This document shows positions 40,708-50,113 of a stretch of DNA of 64,000 bases, one piece after another. The stretch's first letter is position 1. The number at the start of each line of letters is the position of its first letter. Source of the stretch: Brevundimonas vesicularis (GTDB lineage: Bacteria > Pseudomonadota > Alphaproteobacteria > Caulobacterales > Caulobacteraceae); NCBI RefSeq assembly GCF_027105095.1, contig NZ_CP114278.1, forward strand, positions 2,636,001 through 2,700,000, read 5' to 3'. The notes under the pieces are model-generated. The model did no database searches and was not told the origin of the DNA. It saw nothing but the letters and a program-made list of their open reading frames with translations. The translations under genes and the position numbers were made by a program.

Positions 40708-41277
40708 TTAACTCCCTGCTGGGAGCGCTGCGCCCCCACCTTCTGCGATTTCTTCAACGAGTTTGGTACAGAAGGCGGGCAGATCATCGGGATCGCGGCT
40801 GGTAACAAGGCCTTTGTCGACCACGACTTCCTCATTGGTCCATGCACCGCCAGCGTTCTCGATATCGACCTTCAGCGTCGAGTAGGACGTCAAGGTGCGA
40901 CCCTTGAGTACGCCCGCCTCGATCAATGTCCAGGGTGCATGGCATATAGCCGCGACAGGTTTCTTCTGATCGAAGAAAGCCCGGATGAAACCAATCGCCT
41001 CGTCGCTGCCGCGCAGCTTGTCGGCACCGACAGTCCCTCCGGGCACAACAAGCCCGTCGAAATCGTCGGCTTTGACCTCGGAAAACGTCTTGTCGATAGT
41101 ATAGCTGCCGCCCTCGTCAAGATCGCCATTGACTGTGCGAGCCTTGCCCGGTTCAAAACTGACCACGGTAACTTTGCCACCAGCGTCCTCGACAGCTTGC
41201 TTGGGCTTCGAGAATTCTGGTTCTTCCGTTCCACGAGGTGCGATCAGAATAGCAACTGATTTGCCTTTCAAAGTCAT
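40708..41277 (-). CDS. DJ-1/PfpI family protein (class I glutamine amidotransferase-like)
   Basis: A 189-residue protein with the DJ-1/PfpI fold: VAILIAPRGTEEPEFSKPKQ, the family's acidic residue there, DGLVVPGG, and the nucleophile elbow AAICHAPWTLIEAG (Cys). Family members act as glyoxalases (methylglyoxal or glyoxal to hydroxy acids), deglycases or chaperones; the PfpI/YhbO subgroup fits best. It lies 24 bp downstream of the formaldehyde dehydrogenase on the same strand, so the pair likely answers aldehyde stress together. Confidence 0.9.
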   Translation of the reverse strand: MTLKGKSVAILIAPRGTEEPEFSKPKQAVEDAGGKVTVVSFEPGKARTVNGDLDEGGSYTIDKTFSEVKADDFDGLVVPGGTVGADKLRGSDEAIGFIRAFFDQKKPVAAICHAPWTLIEAGVLKGRTLTSYSTLKVDIENAGGAWTNEEVVVDKGLVTSRDPDDLPAFCTKLVEEIAEGGGAALPAGS

Positions 41278-41301
41278 AATTTATTTCCTATCCGTCGAAA
41301 G

Positions 41302-42441
41302 TCAGGCACCCGGTTTGAGCACGACCTTCGTCCAACCAGCATCGCGTTCGTCGAAATGCTTGTAGGCGTCTGGTGCCTGATCAAGCGGCAGTCGGTGCGA
41401 GATGATTTGGGCAGGATTGGCCCGGTCTCGCTCGATAAGCTTCATCAGTCGCCGGTTGTAGTGCTTTACATTGCACTGGCCGGTGCCGATCTTCTGGCCC
41501 TTGAACCAGAAGTTGCCGAAGTCGAACGCCATCTTGCCTTCCTTCTGGAGATCGTCGGGCGCGTTCGGGTCTTCCGGAATGAACACGCCGACGACGCCGA
41601 TGCCTCCGGTGGCCTTCGTGCTTTTGACGAGGCAGTTCATCGTGTAATTGCTGCGCTCCTTGCCGTGGCGATCGCAACACTGATACCCGACCGCCTCGAC
41701 CCCCCGGTCGGTCCCGAGGCCGCCGGTCGCGTCAAGGATCTGCTGGGCGGGATCGCCCTTGCGCATGTCGATCGGAATAGCGCCCATCGCCTCGGCCAGT
41801 TTCAGGCGGTCATCGTGAGAATCGACCACGAAGATCTGAGAGGCGCCGCGGATTTCGGCTGAGTGCGCGGCCATCAAGCCGACCGGACCGGCGCCGTAGA
41901 TCGCGATGCTTTCGCCCGGCTGGAAACCCGACAGTTCGACGCCATGCCAACCGGTGGGGAAGATGTCGGAGAGCATGACATAGTCATCCTCCTTCTCCTC
42001 AGCGTCCTCAGGCAGCTTCAGACAATTGAAGTCCGCATAGGGAACGCGCATCAACTCGGCCTGACCACCCTGCCACGGACCCATCTCGGCAAAGCCATAC
42101 GCTGCGCCGGCGGTTCCAGGGTTGGTCGTGAGGCAGAAACCCGTCAAACCGCGTTCGCAATTTTCGCAGAAACCGCAACCGACGTTGAACGGCATGCACA
42201 CGCGATCGCCCTTCTTGATGCGATCTACGGCAGCGCCGACTTCGATGACCTCGCCAAGGTTTTCGTGACCGAAAACTTTGCCCTTCTCAAAGCTGGTGCG
42301 GCCCTCATACATGTGAAGGTCCGACCCGCAGATATTGGTCGTGGTCAGCCGGATGATAACATCGGTCTGCTTTTCGATCTTGGGATCATCGATGGTATTG
42401 ACGGAAACATCTTTGGGCCCGTTGTACACGACAGCTTTCAT
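41302..42441 (-). CDS. fdhA: Glutathione-independent formaldehyde dehydrogenase
   Basis: A 379-residue zinc dehydrogenase of the formaldehyde dehydrogenase (dismutating type) group. Visible: TNICGSDLHMYEGRT with catalytic Cys, GHENLGEVIE, structural-zinc cluster GCGFCENCERGLTGFC, IYGAGPVGLMAAHSA, and VEAVGYQC. In Pseudomonas putida the homologue oxidises formaldehyde using tightly bound NAD. It is a second, glutathione-free route beside frmA on the same island and precedes a DJ-1/PfpI gene. Other aldehydes are possible substrates. Confidence 0.92.
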   Translation of the reverse strand: MKAVVYNGPKDVSVNTIDDPKIEKQTDVIIRLTTTNICGSDLHMYEGRTSFEKGKVFGHENLGEVIEVGAAVDRIKKGDRVCMPFNVGCGFCENCERGLTGFCLTTNPGTAGAAYGFAEMGPWQGGQAELMRVPYADFNCLKLPEDAEEKEDDYVMLSDIFPTGWHGVELSGFQPGESIAIYGAGPVGLMAAHSAEIRGASQIFVVDSHDDRLKLAEAMGAIPIDMRKGDPAQQILDATGGLGTDRGVEAVGYQCCDRHGKERSNYTMNCLVKSTKATGGIGVVGVFIPEDPNAPDDLQKEGKMAFDFGNFWFKGQKIGTGQCNVKHYNRRLMKLIERDRANPAQIISHRLPLDQAPDAYKHFDERDAGWTKVVLKPGA

Positions 42442-42773
42442 GGATCTTTTCCTTTCGCAGCTCTTCTCAACGCGTCATCAAATCGAGAGCTTGGTAATGA
42501 TCCGGTCCATCGCAACGGCGGAGGACATCGCACCCTTCGAAGTGATCTCAGTTTCCTGAACCATCTGCTACCTGAGAGGTTCCTTCCCGTAGAGCCATCC
42601 CGGGATCGATTCACGGCGGTTTTCTGAATGACCGGACCAGAACCGCCCAATAACGCGCCAAACGGAAGCGACCCGCGCCGCGCGGGAGGCGCGCCCGGCG
42701 CCCGAGCCGCCGCCGTCGACTGAACCGCCGTGACTGAGCCAGCGCCGTCGCGCCCGGCACCGCGCTCCAAAGC
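42442..42773. other. Gap between fdhA and the GlcG-like gene
   Basis: About 332 bp. It must contain the promoter of fdhA at its left end. The right half is extremely G/C rich (ATG 42628 opens only about 30 codons of Pro/Ala/Arg-rich sequence). I see no supported gene, terminator or RNA. Confidence 0.4.
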
Positions 42774-43193
42774 TCAGCCGCCCGCCAACGCCTGCGCCGC
42801 CGCCTCGGCCACGCCCTGGTCCTGCTTGCCGGTGCCGCCCGACACGCCCACCGCGCCGATCACCGTCTCGCCCTCCTTGATCGGCACGCCCCCGGCGAAG
42901 ATCATCACCTTGCCGTCGTTAGAGGCATGGATGCCGTAGAAGTCGGCGCCCGGCTGGGCGAGCTTCGCCAGCGCCTTGGTCTCGACGTCGAACGCGCGCG
43001 CCGTCCACGCCTTGCCGATCGCGATGTCGACGCTGCCGCGCCACGCGTCGTCCATCCGCGCGAACGCTAGGAGGCAGCCGCCCGCGTCCACCACCGCGAT
43101 GTTCATCGGGTTGCCGATCCGCTCGGCCTCCGCGATCCCCACATCGATGATGGTCCGCGCGTCGTTCAGGTCGAGCGTTTGGGTAGTGCGCAT
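42774..43193 (-). CDS. GlcG/HbpS family protein
   Basis: A 139-residue protein with the GlcG/HbpS (DUF336) pattern: LNDARTIIDVGIAEAERIG, MNIAVVDAGGCLLAFARMDDA, KAWTARAFDVET, GGVPIKEGETVIGAVGVSGG. Family members bind haem or act as cofactor-less accessory proteins, sometimes tied to redox sensing. No signal peptide is visible, so it is cytoplasmic. Role here is unknown; position among oxidoreductases suggests stress response. Confidence 0.88.
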   Translation of the reverse strand: MRTTQTLDLNDARTIIDVGIAEAERIGNPMNIAVVDAGGCLLAFARMDDAWRGSVDIAIGKAWTARAFDVETKALAKLAQPGADFYGIHASNDGKVMIFAGGVPIKEGETVIGAVGVSGGTGKQDQGVAEAAAQALAGG

Positions 43194-43304
43194 GGTGTGT
43201 CTCCGTGGTCAGTTCGTGGAACACCGCTCAACGCACGCCGCCGCGCCCGGGTCCACCCCCCACGCGGGCGATGAGAGCGACGCGCTAGGGTGCCGATCGC
43301 TCCG

Positions 43305-43598
43305 CTATTTCGCAGCCAGCAGAGTGAACTTGTGAATCTGCGGCGGTTCAGAGAACAGTTCTTCTGCCTTCTCCATCAGTGCGGCGGCAACCTTGCCGTC
43401 AAGATGGGCCTGCCGATCCTCCTCTGTGTCGAACGTATCGAAGATCGCGTACGCACCGGGACCTTCCTCGATCGCATACCAGGTCAGAGTGCCCGGCTCA
43501 GCTTGAACGAGCGGCAATGCCGAGGTCAGGAAATCGACGACATCGCGCTCTTTTCCGGGCTTGGCCTTCAGCGGTACATACAGGGCAAGTTTGGGCAT
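43305..43598 (-). CDS. Antibiotic biosynthesis monooxygenase-like (quinol monooxygenase) protein
   Basis: A 97-residue ABM-domain protein (LYVPLKAKPGKERDVVDFLT, TLTWYAIEEGPGAYAIFDTF, ALMEKAEELFSEPPQIHKF), a ferredoxin-like fold dimer. Relatives such as YgiN oxidise quinols or act without known cofactors. It is monocistronic, about 110 bp downstream of the SDR gene on the same strand. Substrate unknown. Confidence 0.88.
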   Translation of the reverse strand: MPKLALYVPLKAKPGKERDVVDFLTSALPLVQAEPGTLTWYAIEEGPGAYAIFDTFDTEEDRQAHLDGKVAAALMEKAEELFSEPPQIHKFTLLAAK

Positions 43599-43708
43599 AA
43601 TTGACTCCTCGAGTAAAACGGACAGATATCATTCGGCAAAGTAACGGACGAGCGGGCCGGTACGTTCCCCATAGGCGGAGCACACGCGGCCCCGCCTCCT
43701 CGTCGAAA

Positions 43709-44449
43709 TCAGAACTCCTGTGCGGTCGGCCGGATGACGATCGCGTTGACGTCGACGTCATCAGGTTGTTCGACAGCGAACGCGATAGCACGCGCCACCG
43801 ATGCCGCCGGAATGGCCTGCTTGTAGAAGTCCAGCACCGTCTCGGCAGCCGTGCCAGAGGTCGTGAACTTCAAATCGCTTTCGACAGCTCCTGGCTCGAT
43901 TGACGTGACCCGGACCTTTTCCCCCACCTCGTGGCGCAAGCCCTCGCTGATCGCGCTGACGGCGAACTTGGTGCCGGAGTAGACCGTGCCGCCTGGTGCG
44001 AAGACCTTGATGCCCGCAACCGAGCTCAGGTTGATGATGTGGCCGCTGCCCTGCTCGAGAAAACCGGGAAGGGCCGCCGCGATGCCGTAGAGCGTACCCT
44101 TCAGATTGACGTCGATCATCTGGTCCCACTCGTCGGTGTTGACCTCGGCCATCGGACGGATCGGCATCAGCCCGGCGTTGTTGATCAGCACGTCGAGGCG
44201 GCCGAAGTCGGCAATGATTGCGGCGACGACGGACTGGACCGCCGACTTGTCGGTCACGTCCAGCGCGTACCTACGTGCCGTGCCGCCGTTTGCGGCGATG
44301 TCCGCGACGACCTCATCGAGCCTGTCCTTGCGCCGTGCGGCGATGGCCACCTTCGCGCCGCGTTCCGCGAGAAGACGCGCGGTTTCTGCGCCGATGCCGG
44401 TGCTGCCGCCGGTGATGAGAACGACCTTACCTTCGATACCCTTGGTCAT
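43709..44449 (-). CDS. SDR-family oxidoreductase
   Basis: A 246-residue classical short-chain dehydrogenase. Cofactor motif TGGSTGIG (residues about 13-20), NNAG (LDVLINNAGLM), and the catalytic Ser/Tyr/Lys (INLSSVAGI, YSGTKFAVSA) are all present; the Arg in IAARRKDRL suggests NADPH preference. Substrate unknown; it may reduce carbonyls. It shares strand with the downstream ABM gene and is separated by about 75 bp from the lactonase-like gene. Confidence 0.94.
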   Translation of the reverse strand: MTKGIEGKVVLITGGSTGIGAETARLLAERGAKVAIAARRKDRLDEVVADIAANGGTARRYALDVTDKSAVQSVVAAIIADFGRLDVLINNAGLMPIRPMAEVNTDEWDQMIDVNLKGTLYGIAAALPGFLEQGSGHIINLSSVAGIKVFAPGGTVYSGTKFAVSAISEGLRHEVGEKVRVTSIEPGAVESDLKFTTSGTAAETVLDFYKQAIPAASVARAIAFAVEQPDDVDVNAIVIRPTAQEF

Positions 44450-44524
44450 GACTGTATTCCTTCAAGTCAATTGTTGATTTTCGCCGGATCGCGGCTCCGC
44501 GGGAGCCCGCCCGGCCTGGTGGGG

Positions 44525-45676
44525 TCACCGCGAGCGCAACAGGACGGGAGCGGCGCCCACCTTGATGCGGAGCAGCTCGTAGGGCTTGCGGCGCAGGTCT
44601 CGGCCGCCGTGGAAGCCGGGCTGGCGGTGGAGCTGGTTGGCGGTGAAGTAGAGATATCCGTCGGTGCCGATCGACAGCGTGTCGGGCCAGCTGATGCGCG
44701 GGTTGCTGACCACCGTCGTCCAGCGGCCCTGGTCGAGCACGCGGATTGCGTTGTTCTCGTAATCGCCGGCGAACACGCGGCCCTTGTCGTCCTCGGCTAT
44801 CCCGTCCGAGGCGCCTTTGCGCCCCAGGCTGCGGACCGCGCGGCCCAGCTCCTCCTCGGACACCGCGGGATCGCGCAACAACGCCGTGGGCACCGCGTGA
44901 AGCGTGCGACCCGACAGCGGACCATAATACAGCAGGCTGCCGTCGGCGCTGAGCGCAATCGCGTCGCTTGCGATCGTGACCGGCGTCGTGGGGCCGTCAG
45001 CCGGGCGGTTCATGAGCACCGCGCCATCGACAACCGGGGTGAAGCCGGGCTCGGGGTTGGTCGTCGCATGGTTCGACAGGCGCCGGATCGCCCGCCCGCT
45101 TGCGATATCGACGACGATGATGCCGCCGATCCCCTCGTTGCTGCTGTCGGTGATGTAGGCGACGCCCTCGGCGCCCTGACGCAGATCGAAGCGCACGTCG
45201 TTGAGGTAGGTCGTGGGCAGCACCACGCTGGGCGGCAGGACGATCGTCTTCACCACCCGGTCGGTCGCAAGGTCGATTGCCACCAGCTTTGCACCGCCGG
45301 CCTGTGGTTGAGAGAATTTGGGCGCCGCCGTGTCGAGCACCCAGAGGCGATTGGCGCCGTCGGCCACCACGCTCTGCACCGAGATGAAATGCCCAGCCGG
45401 GTCGGCCGGATCGGGCTGGTTGGTCGCGGCGTCGGGATAAGGCACCGCCTTGCCGTCGACCAGCTCGGCAACCGTGAACGGCGCGTTGTCGCCCCATTGC
45501 GGGAAGTTGACGAAGATGCGCCCGTTGGGGGCGACGGTCACGCCAGTCGGCATCGCGCCATCGAAGGTCGCGACCTGTTCGATCTGGGGCGCGGATGCAC
45601 CCTCGCGGGTCGTCGAGCAGGCGGCAAGCGAGAGGGCAGCGCCAGCGGCAAGAAGCAGTTTGACGGAGGTTTTCAT
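44525..45676 (-). CDS. Lipoprotein of the yellow/major royal jelly family (lactonase-like propeller)
   Basis: A 383-residue protein with a lipobox signal ([22 protein letters not shown], Cys20) and a beta-propeller with PTGVTVAPNGRIFVNFPQWG, YLNDVRFDL, AYITDSSNEGIGG and the closing SWPDTLSIGTDGYLYFTANQLH. The NDVRFD, TDS and WPD segments are typical of the MRJP/dopachrome-like group. It probably works in the periplasm; a lactonase or tautomerase role is possible. Its ATG overlaps the stop of the upstream flavin reductase by 4 bp, so it is part of the glyoxalase-like operon. Confidence 0.88.
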   Translation of the reverse strand: MKTSVKLLLAAGAALSLAACSTTREGASAPQIEQVATFDGAMPTGVTVAPNGRIFVNFPQWGDNAPFTVAELVDGKAVPYPDAATNQPDPADPAGHFISVQSVVADGANRLWVLDTAAPKFSQPQAGGAKLVAIDLATDRVVKTIVLPPSVVLPTTYLNDVRFDLRQGAEGVAYITDSSNEGIGGIIVVDIASGRAIRRLSNHATTNPEPGFTPVVDGAVLMNRPADGPTTPVTIASDAIALSADGSLLYYGPLSGRTLHAVPTALLRDPAVSEEELGRAVRSLGRKGASDGIAEDDKGRVFAGDYENNAIRVLDQGRWTTVVSNPRISWPDTLSIGTDGYLYFTANQLHRQPGFHGGRDLRRKPYELLRIKVGAAPVLLRSR

Positions 45677-46785
45677 GGGGTCATTTCCTCGAGGATGCGG
45701 CCCGCTTCGTGGGGCTCGGACCGGAGATATTGCGGGGGCGCCTTGACCGATGCGCCAAGCGCGGCGGCGGCGTGCCAGGGCCAACGCGGCTCCCACAGCG
45801 CAGCGCGGGCTATCGCTATGGCGTCGGCATGCCCGTCTTCGAGGATGCGCTCCGCCTGGTGCGGATCGGTGATCATTCCGACCGCCACGACAGGCATGGA
45901 GACCGCGTCCTTGACCGTCCGCGCCAGCGGCACCTGATAGCCGGGACCGACAGGGATCTGCTGGCGCGGGTCGAGGCCGCCGCCGGAGACGTGGATTGCC
46001 GAACAACCGCGCCGCTCCAGCTCCTGTGCAAACAATGCGGTTTCCTCCGCTGTCCAGCCGCCTTCAACCCAGTCGGTCCCAGAAACGCGGACGGTCACCG
46101 GGCGGTCGGCCGGAAACGCTTCGCGCACGTCATCGAACACTTCGAGCGGGAACCGCATCCGGTTGTCGAGGCTGCCGCCGTATTCGTCGCCGCGCCGGTT
46201 GGAGATCGGCGAAAGAAACTCGTGGAGCAGATAGCCATGCGCGACGTGGATCTGGATGGCTTCGATGCCGAGCCTGCCGGCGCGCCGGGCGGCATCCGCG
46301 AACGCCTCCCGGATGCGGGCAAGCCCTGACTTGTCCAGTTCGACAGGGGGATTGTCGTCCGGAGCGAAGGGAATGGCGCTGGGTGCCACGGTCTGCCAGC
46401 CATTCTCCGCATCGGGGGCGATCTGCGTTCCGCCTTGCCACGGCTTGGCGCAGCTCGCCTTGCGGCCGGCATGGGCCAGCTGGATGATCAGCGGCATGTC
46501 CGACCAACGGCGCACACTTTCGAGCACGCTTCGCATCGCCGCTTCGGTACGGTCATCGTACAGGCCGACGTCACCGTAGGTGATGCGCCCTTCCGGGCTG
46601 ACCGCGGTCGCCTCTATCGTCAGCGCGCCCGCGCCCGAGAGCGCCAACTGGCCGAGATGCATCTGGTGCCAGTCGGTCATCGCGCCGTCGACTGCCGAAT
46701 ACTGGCACATCGGCGCGATGACGATGCGGTTGGCGAGCCGCAGCCCGCCAACCTCAATCGGTTCGAACAATTTCGCCATCACCAT
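45673..46785 (-). CDS. NADH:flavin oxidoreductase (Old Yellow Enzyme, YqjM-like)
   Basis: A 370-residue FMN enzyme of the Old Yellow Enzyme class: [14 protein letters not shown] with the YqjM-type Cys, [45 protein letters not shown], and the FMN phosphate loop [16 protein letters not shown]. It reduces alkenes conjugated to carbonyls (electrophiles, maleimides) with NAD(P)H. It overlaps both neighbours (7 bp with the VOC gene, 4 bp with the lactonase-like gene). The OYE-VOC pairing recalls the nemA-gloA operon of E. coli. Confidence 0.94.
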   Translation of the reverse strand: MVMAKLFEPIEVGGLRLANRIVIAPMCQYSAVDGAMTDWHQMHLGQLALSGAGALTIEATAVSPEGRITYGDVGLYDDRTEAAMRSVLESVRRWSDMPLIIQLAHAGRKASCAKPWQGGTQIAPDAENGWQTVAPSAIPFAPDDNPPVELDKSGLARIREAFADAARRAGRLGIEAIQIHVAHGYLLHEFLSPISNRRGDEYGGSLDNRMRFPLEVFDDVREAFPADRPVTVRVSGTDWVEGGWTAEETALFAQELERRGCSAIHVSGGGLDPRQQIPVGPGYQVPLARTVKDAVSMPVVAVGMITDPHQAERILEDGHADAIAIARAALWEPRWPWHAAAALGASVKAPPQYLRSEPHEAGRILEEMTP

Positions 46786-47234
46786 TCGCCCGTGTTGGGC
46801 ATGGAGGCCCAGGGTTCGGCCGGAGCCTTGTGTTCGCCCTTCTGCAGCAGTTCGATCGAGATCCCGTCCGGCGAGCGGACGAACGCCATGTATCCGTCAC
46901 GCGGGGGGCGATTGATCGTCACGCCGCCCGCCTGCAGCCGCGCGCACGTTTCGTAGATGTCGTCGACCCCGTAGGCGAGATGGCCGAAGTTTCGGCCGCC
47001 CGTGTATTTCTCGGAAGCGCTGCCATCCTCCGGCGGCCAGTTGTACGTCAGCTCGACCTCGGCATCGCCCTGCTCGCCGTCGCCGCGGAAATCCTCGTCG
47101 GCGGCAAGGTAGATCAGCGTGTAACGCCCGGCCTGGTTCTCCATGCGCCGGGTTTCCTTGAGACCCAGCAGCGTGAAGAAACGGATCGCCGCCTCGGGAT
47201 CGGCGACGCGCACCATGGTGTGGAGATAGCGCAT
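46779..47234 (-). CDS. VOC-family glyoxalase I-like protein
   Basis: A 151-residue vicinal-oxygen-chelate protein. [51 protein letters not shown] and [15 protein letters not shown] show the metal ligands His, Glu, His, and [11 protein letters not shown] the last Glu, as in lactoylglutathione lyase (GloA). The sequence [11 protein letters not shown] is the GloA hallmark, so glyoxalase I activity on methylglyoxal is likely. It is 2 bp after the DJ-1-like gene and overlaps the OYE gene. Confidence 0.9.
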   Translation of the reverse strand: MRYLHTMVRVADPEAAIRFFTLLGLKETRRMENQAGRYTLIYLAADEDFRGDGEQGDAEVELTYNWPPEDGSASEKYTGGRNFGHLAYGVDDIYETCARLQAGGVTINRPPRDGYMAFVRSPDGISIELLQKGEHKAPAEPWASMPNTGEW

Positions 47235-47236
47235 GA

Positions 47237-48046
47237 TCAGGCGACCTTGTCCTTGAGGGCTTCCATCACGAGCTCCGCGGTGCGGGTAGCGCTGGCGGGG
47301 TTCTGGCCGGTCACCAGATTGCCGTCGCGCAGGGCGAAGGGGGCAAAATCGGGGCCGCCCTCGTGCTTGCCGCCGAGTTCCTTGAGACGCGTTTCGAGCA
47401 GGAACGGCACCGCCTGATCGAGGCCGACCGCGCGTTCCTCGCTGTCGGTGAAGCCCGCGACACGGCGATCGGCGACGAAGGGCGTGCCATCGGCCTTTTT
47501 CGCTGAGACCAGCCCCGCCGGTCCATGGCAGACGGCGGCGACGATCTTGCCTTCGCGGTCGAAGCGTTCGACCAGGCGCGCCAGTTCGTCGCTGCCGGGG
47601 TAATCGAACATGGTGCCGTGGCCGCCGGGCAGGAACAGCGCGTCGTAGCCGGCGGGATCGATGCTTGTGAATACAGGGGTGCTGGTAACCTCGGCCTTCA
47701 GGGCCTCGTCCTTAAGATAGCGCTCGACCGAAGCGTCGTTCTCGCCGTCGGCGTTGACGCTGCGCTGGTCGACGGGGATGGCGCCGCCCTTGATCGAGGC
47801 CAGCGTCACCTCGGCGCCCGCATCGCGGAAGGCATAATACGGGGTGGTAAGTTCCTCGAGCCAGACACCCGTCGGTTCGGTGCCGGGAATCATTCGGTCG
47901 GCGGAGGTGGCCACCATGAGAATGCGGGTCATCGTCAACTGTCCTTTTCCATTGATGTCGGGGACACGAGCAAACGCAACCGGCGCAGCCGCACCCGCCA
48001 CAAAGACAGCGGTGAGTGCTTTCAGCAGTTGGCGGCGATTTTGCAT
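47237..48046 (-). CDS. DJ-1/PfpI-type protein with an export signal
   Basis: A 269-residue protein: N-terminal [26 protein letters not shown] (signal, RRQLL suggests Tat), then a DJ-1/PfpI domain with [47 protein letters not shown] and the nucleophile [14 protein letters not shown]. The pattern is that of Hsp31/YraA-like glyoxalase III enzymes. If exported, it would act in the periplasm. First gene of the operon with VOC, OYE and propeller genes, and divergent from the LysR gene. Confidence 0.88.
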   Translation of the reverse strand: MQNRRQLLKALTAVFVAGAAAPVAFARVPDINGKGQLTMTRILMVATSADRMIPGTEPTGVWLEELTTPYYAFRDAGAEVTLASIKGGAIPVDQRSVNADGENDASVERYLKDEALKAEVTSTPVFTSIDPAGYDALFLPGGHGTMFDYPGSDELARLVERFDREGKIVAAVCHGPAGLVSAKKADGTPFVADRRVAGFTDSEERAVGLDQAVPFLLETRLKELGGKHEGGPDFAPFALRDGNLVTGQNPASATRTAELVMEALKDKVA

Positions 48047-48125
48047 TCAATCGTTCCTTTCGGCGGCTTAGATACGCAGGGAACGGCATCATGAAATCCA
48101 GCGGGAATGGCGGACGGCCATAAAT

Positions 48126-48141
48126 CCGGTTATGGAACCGG
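48126..48141. promoter_or_regulatory. Putative LysR operator
   Basis: CCGGTTATGGAACCGG is a 6-bp inverted repeat with a 4-bp centre, directly before the LysR ATG (48143). The 96-bp gap to the divergent operon also includes TGGCGGACGGCCA. One or both are likely regulator sites. Confidence 0.45.
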
Positions 48142-48142
48142 A

Positions 48143-49021
48143 ATGTCTCTCCTGCAGTTGCGCACCTTCGTCGAAGTCTACCGCCGTCGTTCACTGAGCG
48201 AGGCGGCCCGGGCAATCGGCATCACCCAACCGGCGGCGTCGCAGCACATCGCATCGCTCGAGGCGCAACTGGGCCGTCCCTTGTTCGATCGCCATTCGCG
48301 CGGCGTCCGACCGACAGCGATCGCCGACGATCTCGCTGCTTCAATCGGAAGCAGCCTCGATACGGCGGAATCGGCACTGGCCAGCGCGCGGGCCCGTTCG
48401 TCCCGCATCTCGGGCACGGTCCACATCGCCGCGCCGTCGGACCTGCTGGGCGAAATGATCACGCCCCGACTGGCTCCGCTGCTGGAAGCAGGGCTGGACC
48501 TGCGGCTGCATATCGGCGGGCGCGAGGCGCTTTATGCCATGCTCCTCGAAGATAAGGTGCACCTGGCCGTCACCGCCTCGCAACCCGAAGATCCGCGGTT
48601 GGCCTTCCATGCGCTGGGCGAAGAGCATCTGCGCGCCGTAGCCTCACCCGCCGTGGCCATGCGGATTGCCGAATTGCCGCTTGCCGACGGGCTCAACCGG
48701 ACGGCCCACCTCGCCTACGACCTCGACCGGCCGCTGCTGCGAACCTGGCTCCATGCAAACCAGCTCGAGCTGACGAGCCAGCCCGCGTTGACCGCGCCCG
48801 ATTTGAGAGTATTGCGATCGGGATTGTGCGCGGGTCTCGGCTGGACGGTGATGCCCGGCTATCTCACCCGCAGCGAACGCGCTGCCTGCACGCTGATCGA
48901 GATACCCGCCCCGGTCACGGTGCCGCGCAACGCTTACTACCTCGTCTGGGCACGCTCATCGCTGCGACACCCGCGCGTGGCCATGGCTCGGGACGCGCTG
49001 ATTGCTGCACTCCGAACATAA
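48143..49021 (+). CDS. LysR-family transcriptional regulator
   Basis: A 292-residue regulator with the winged helix-turn-helix at residues about 1-60 (MSLLQLRTFVEVYRRRSLSE, AARAIGITQPAASQHIASLE, LGRPLFDRHSRG) and a LysR substrate-binding domain (ISGTVHIAAPSDLLGEMITP). The start MSLLQLRT is preferred because longer in-frame starts read into the operator. It is divergent from the DJ-1, VOC, OYE, propeller operon and is very likely its regulator, presumably responding to an electrophile. Confidence 0.92.
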   Translation: MSLLQLRTFVEVYRRRSLSEAARAIGITQPAASQHIASLEAQLGRPLFDRHSRGVRPTAIADDLAASIGSSLDTAESALASARARSSRISGTVHIAAPSDLLGEMITPRLAPLLEAGLDLRLHIGGREALYAMLLEDKVHLAVTASQPEDPRLAFHALGEEHLRAVASPAVAMRIAELPLADGLNRTAHLAYDLDRPLLRTWLHANQLELTSQPALTAPDLRVLRSGLCAGLGWTVMPGYLTRSERAACTLIEIPAPVTVPRNAYYLVWARSSLRHPRVAMARDALIAALRT

Positions 49022-49861
49022 TGGTGGCCACACCTGTTGGGCCGTGAGCGCAATGTCGGGTCTGAACCAGTTGAGCGCTGGCGGAACAAAGGGCGGCTTT
49101 CGGGATCGTCGGCGACAAGGCCGAACGGCCGGATGTGGGGCACAAAGCGCTCATCCTAGGAATGAAAAGGTTGTGTCGTCCCCTGCCCCAAAGTCGGCCA
49201 CCTCTGTTCGGATCCTCAGGCGGGACTCGAACTCACGTTAAATAATTGGGATCTTTCCGACCAATCCCGTTGCGGAAGGGCTGGGGCACGCCGTTGCACT
49301 AGCGTGAGAATCCGGCTGTGAGCCACAGATCGCGGCTGGGGGTCTTGCCTGATTTCGCACTGCCCGAGGATACCCCAAAATACCCCCATAAAGGCCCCGG
49401 CTTCAAGCGAACACTGCCGTCAACCAGCTGACTCTTAATCAGCGGGTCCCAGGTTCGAGCCCTAGCGCGCCCACCATATTTCCCTTATTCATCAATCAGA
49501 TACAGATCCAGCGCCTCACATCAATGGGTCCTGAACCTAAGAGCCCGAAGCTGACCGAACCATATCCAAACGCCCCGCAATTGCAGCGGTAGTCCAGTCT
49601 TCAAACCCTGGAAAATGCTGGGAGCCCGAGATGTGGGCCAATGAGTCCAACTTTCTGTGTCGGAGTCTAGCCTGCTGTGTCGTCCGACACTTGCGTCGCG
49701 CTCGAAACGATTCGAACGTCCGATCTTCAGATTCGTAGTTGGATGCCGTCAGCGGACGCTCCCAAAGTCCGATATGAGTCAAATAACGTCCTTTGCCATT
49801 TAGTGAGATCGGTGATTTGGCGGGCAGGCTGTCAGCAATGATCGCTAAGCCCAGCCCAATG
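49022..49861. other. Scar region with tRNA remnants (about 840 bp)
   Basis: No supported gene. A half tRNA-Lys (49424-49476) marks an old integration junction, preceded by A/C-rich sequence (GGGGATACC-like, TACCCCAAAATACCCCC at about 49372-49388) of the kind often found just next to tRNA-targeted elements. Inverted TGTCGGA...TCCGACA lies near 49660-49691. An antisense open frame at 49537-49968 overlaps the sigma-like gene and looks non-coding. Confidence 0.45.
49424..49476 (+). repeat. Half tRNA-Lys(CTT), old attachment scar
   Basis: From CCAGCTGACTCTTAATCAGC the sequence folds as an anticodon arm: stem GCTGA (49427-49431) and TCAGC (49439-49443), loop CTCTTAA with anticodon CTT. A variable loop, a T-arm (TTCGAGC loop; stem CCAGG/CCTAG with one C-A mismatch) and the acceptor strand CGCGCCC plus ACCA follow. 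The 5' half (D-arm and 5' acceptor strand) is absent, so it is not a functional tRNA. It marks the 3' end of an element that once entered a tRNA-Lys gene. Confidence 0.75.
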
Positions 49862-50113
49862 TCAGACATCATCAGGGGGCACCGCGCGAGCAATCCGCGC
49901 CAAGGCTTCCGCCAGATGGGCCTGAACCACGGTGCGCTTGATGCCGAGTTGTTGGCCGATCTCTTCAAAGGACAGCCCCGCCATCCGGTGCAGCAGGAAC
50001 ACGTCCCGCAGATCGGCCGGGAGTTGGAGGATCGCCTTGGCTAGGGCGCGCTTCTGATCAGCGGCAGTTGAGCGCCTTAAAATGCGTCGTGGTGAGGCCT
50101 TCTGGCGGTTCAT
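49862..50113 (-). CDS. Free-standing sigma-70 region-4-like HTH protein
   Basis: An 83-residue protein consisting essentially of a sigma-70 region 4: LAKAILQLPADLRDVFLLHRM, FEEIGQQLGIKRTVVQAHLAEALARI. Regions 2 and 3 are missing. Such small proteins accompany conjugative and integrative elements and may serve as transcription activators. Its start overlaps the stop of the HEPN-like gene by 4 bp (50110-50113), so it is the last gene of a three-gene operon. Confidence 0.75.
   Translation of the reverse strand: MNRQKASPRRILRRSTAADQKRALAKAILQLPADLRDVFLLHRMAGLSFEEIGQQLGIKRTVVQAHLAEALARIARAVPPDDV

Noticed and set aside
49203..49240. Second tRNA-like remnant (GGCGGGACTCGAAC)
   Set aside because: It recalls a T-loop read on the minus strand, but no T-stem pairing or acceptor end can be formed.
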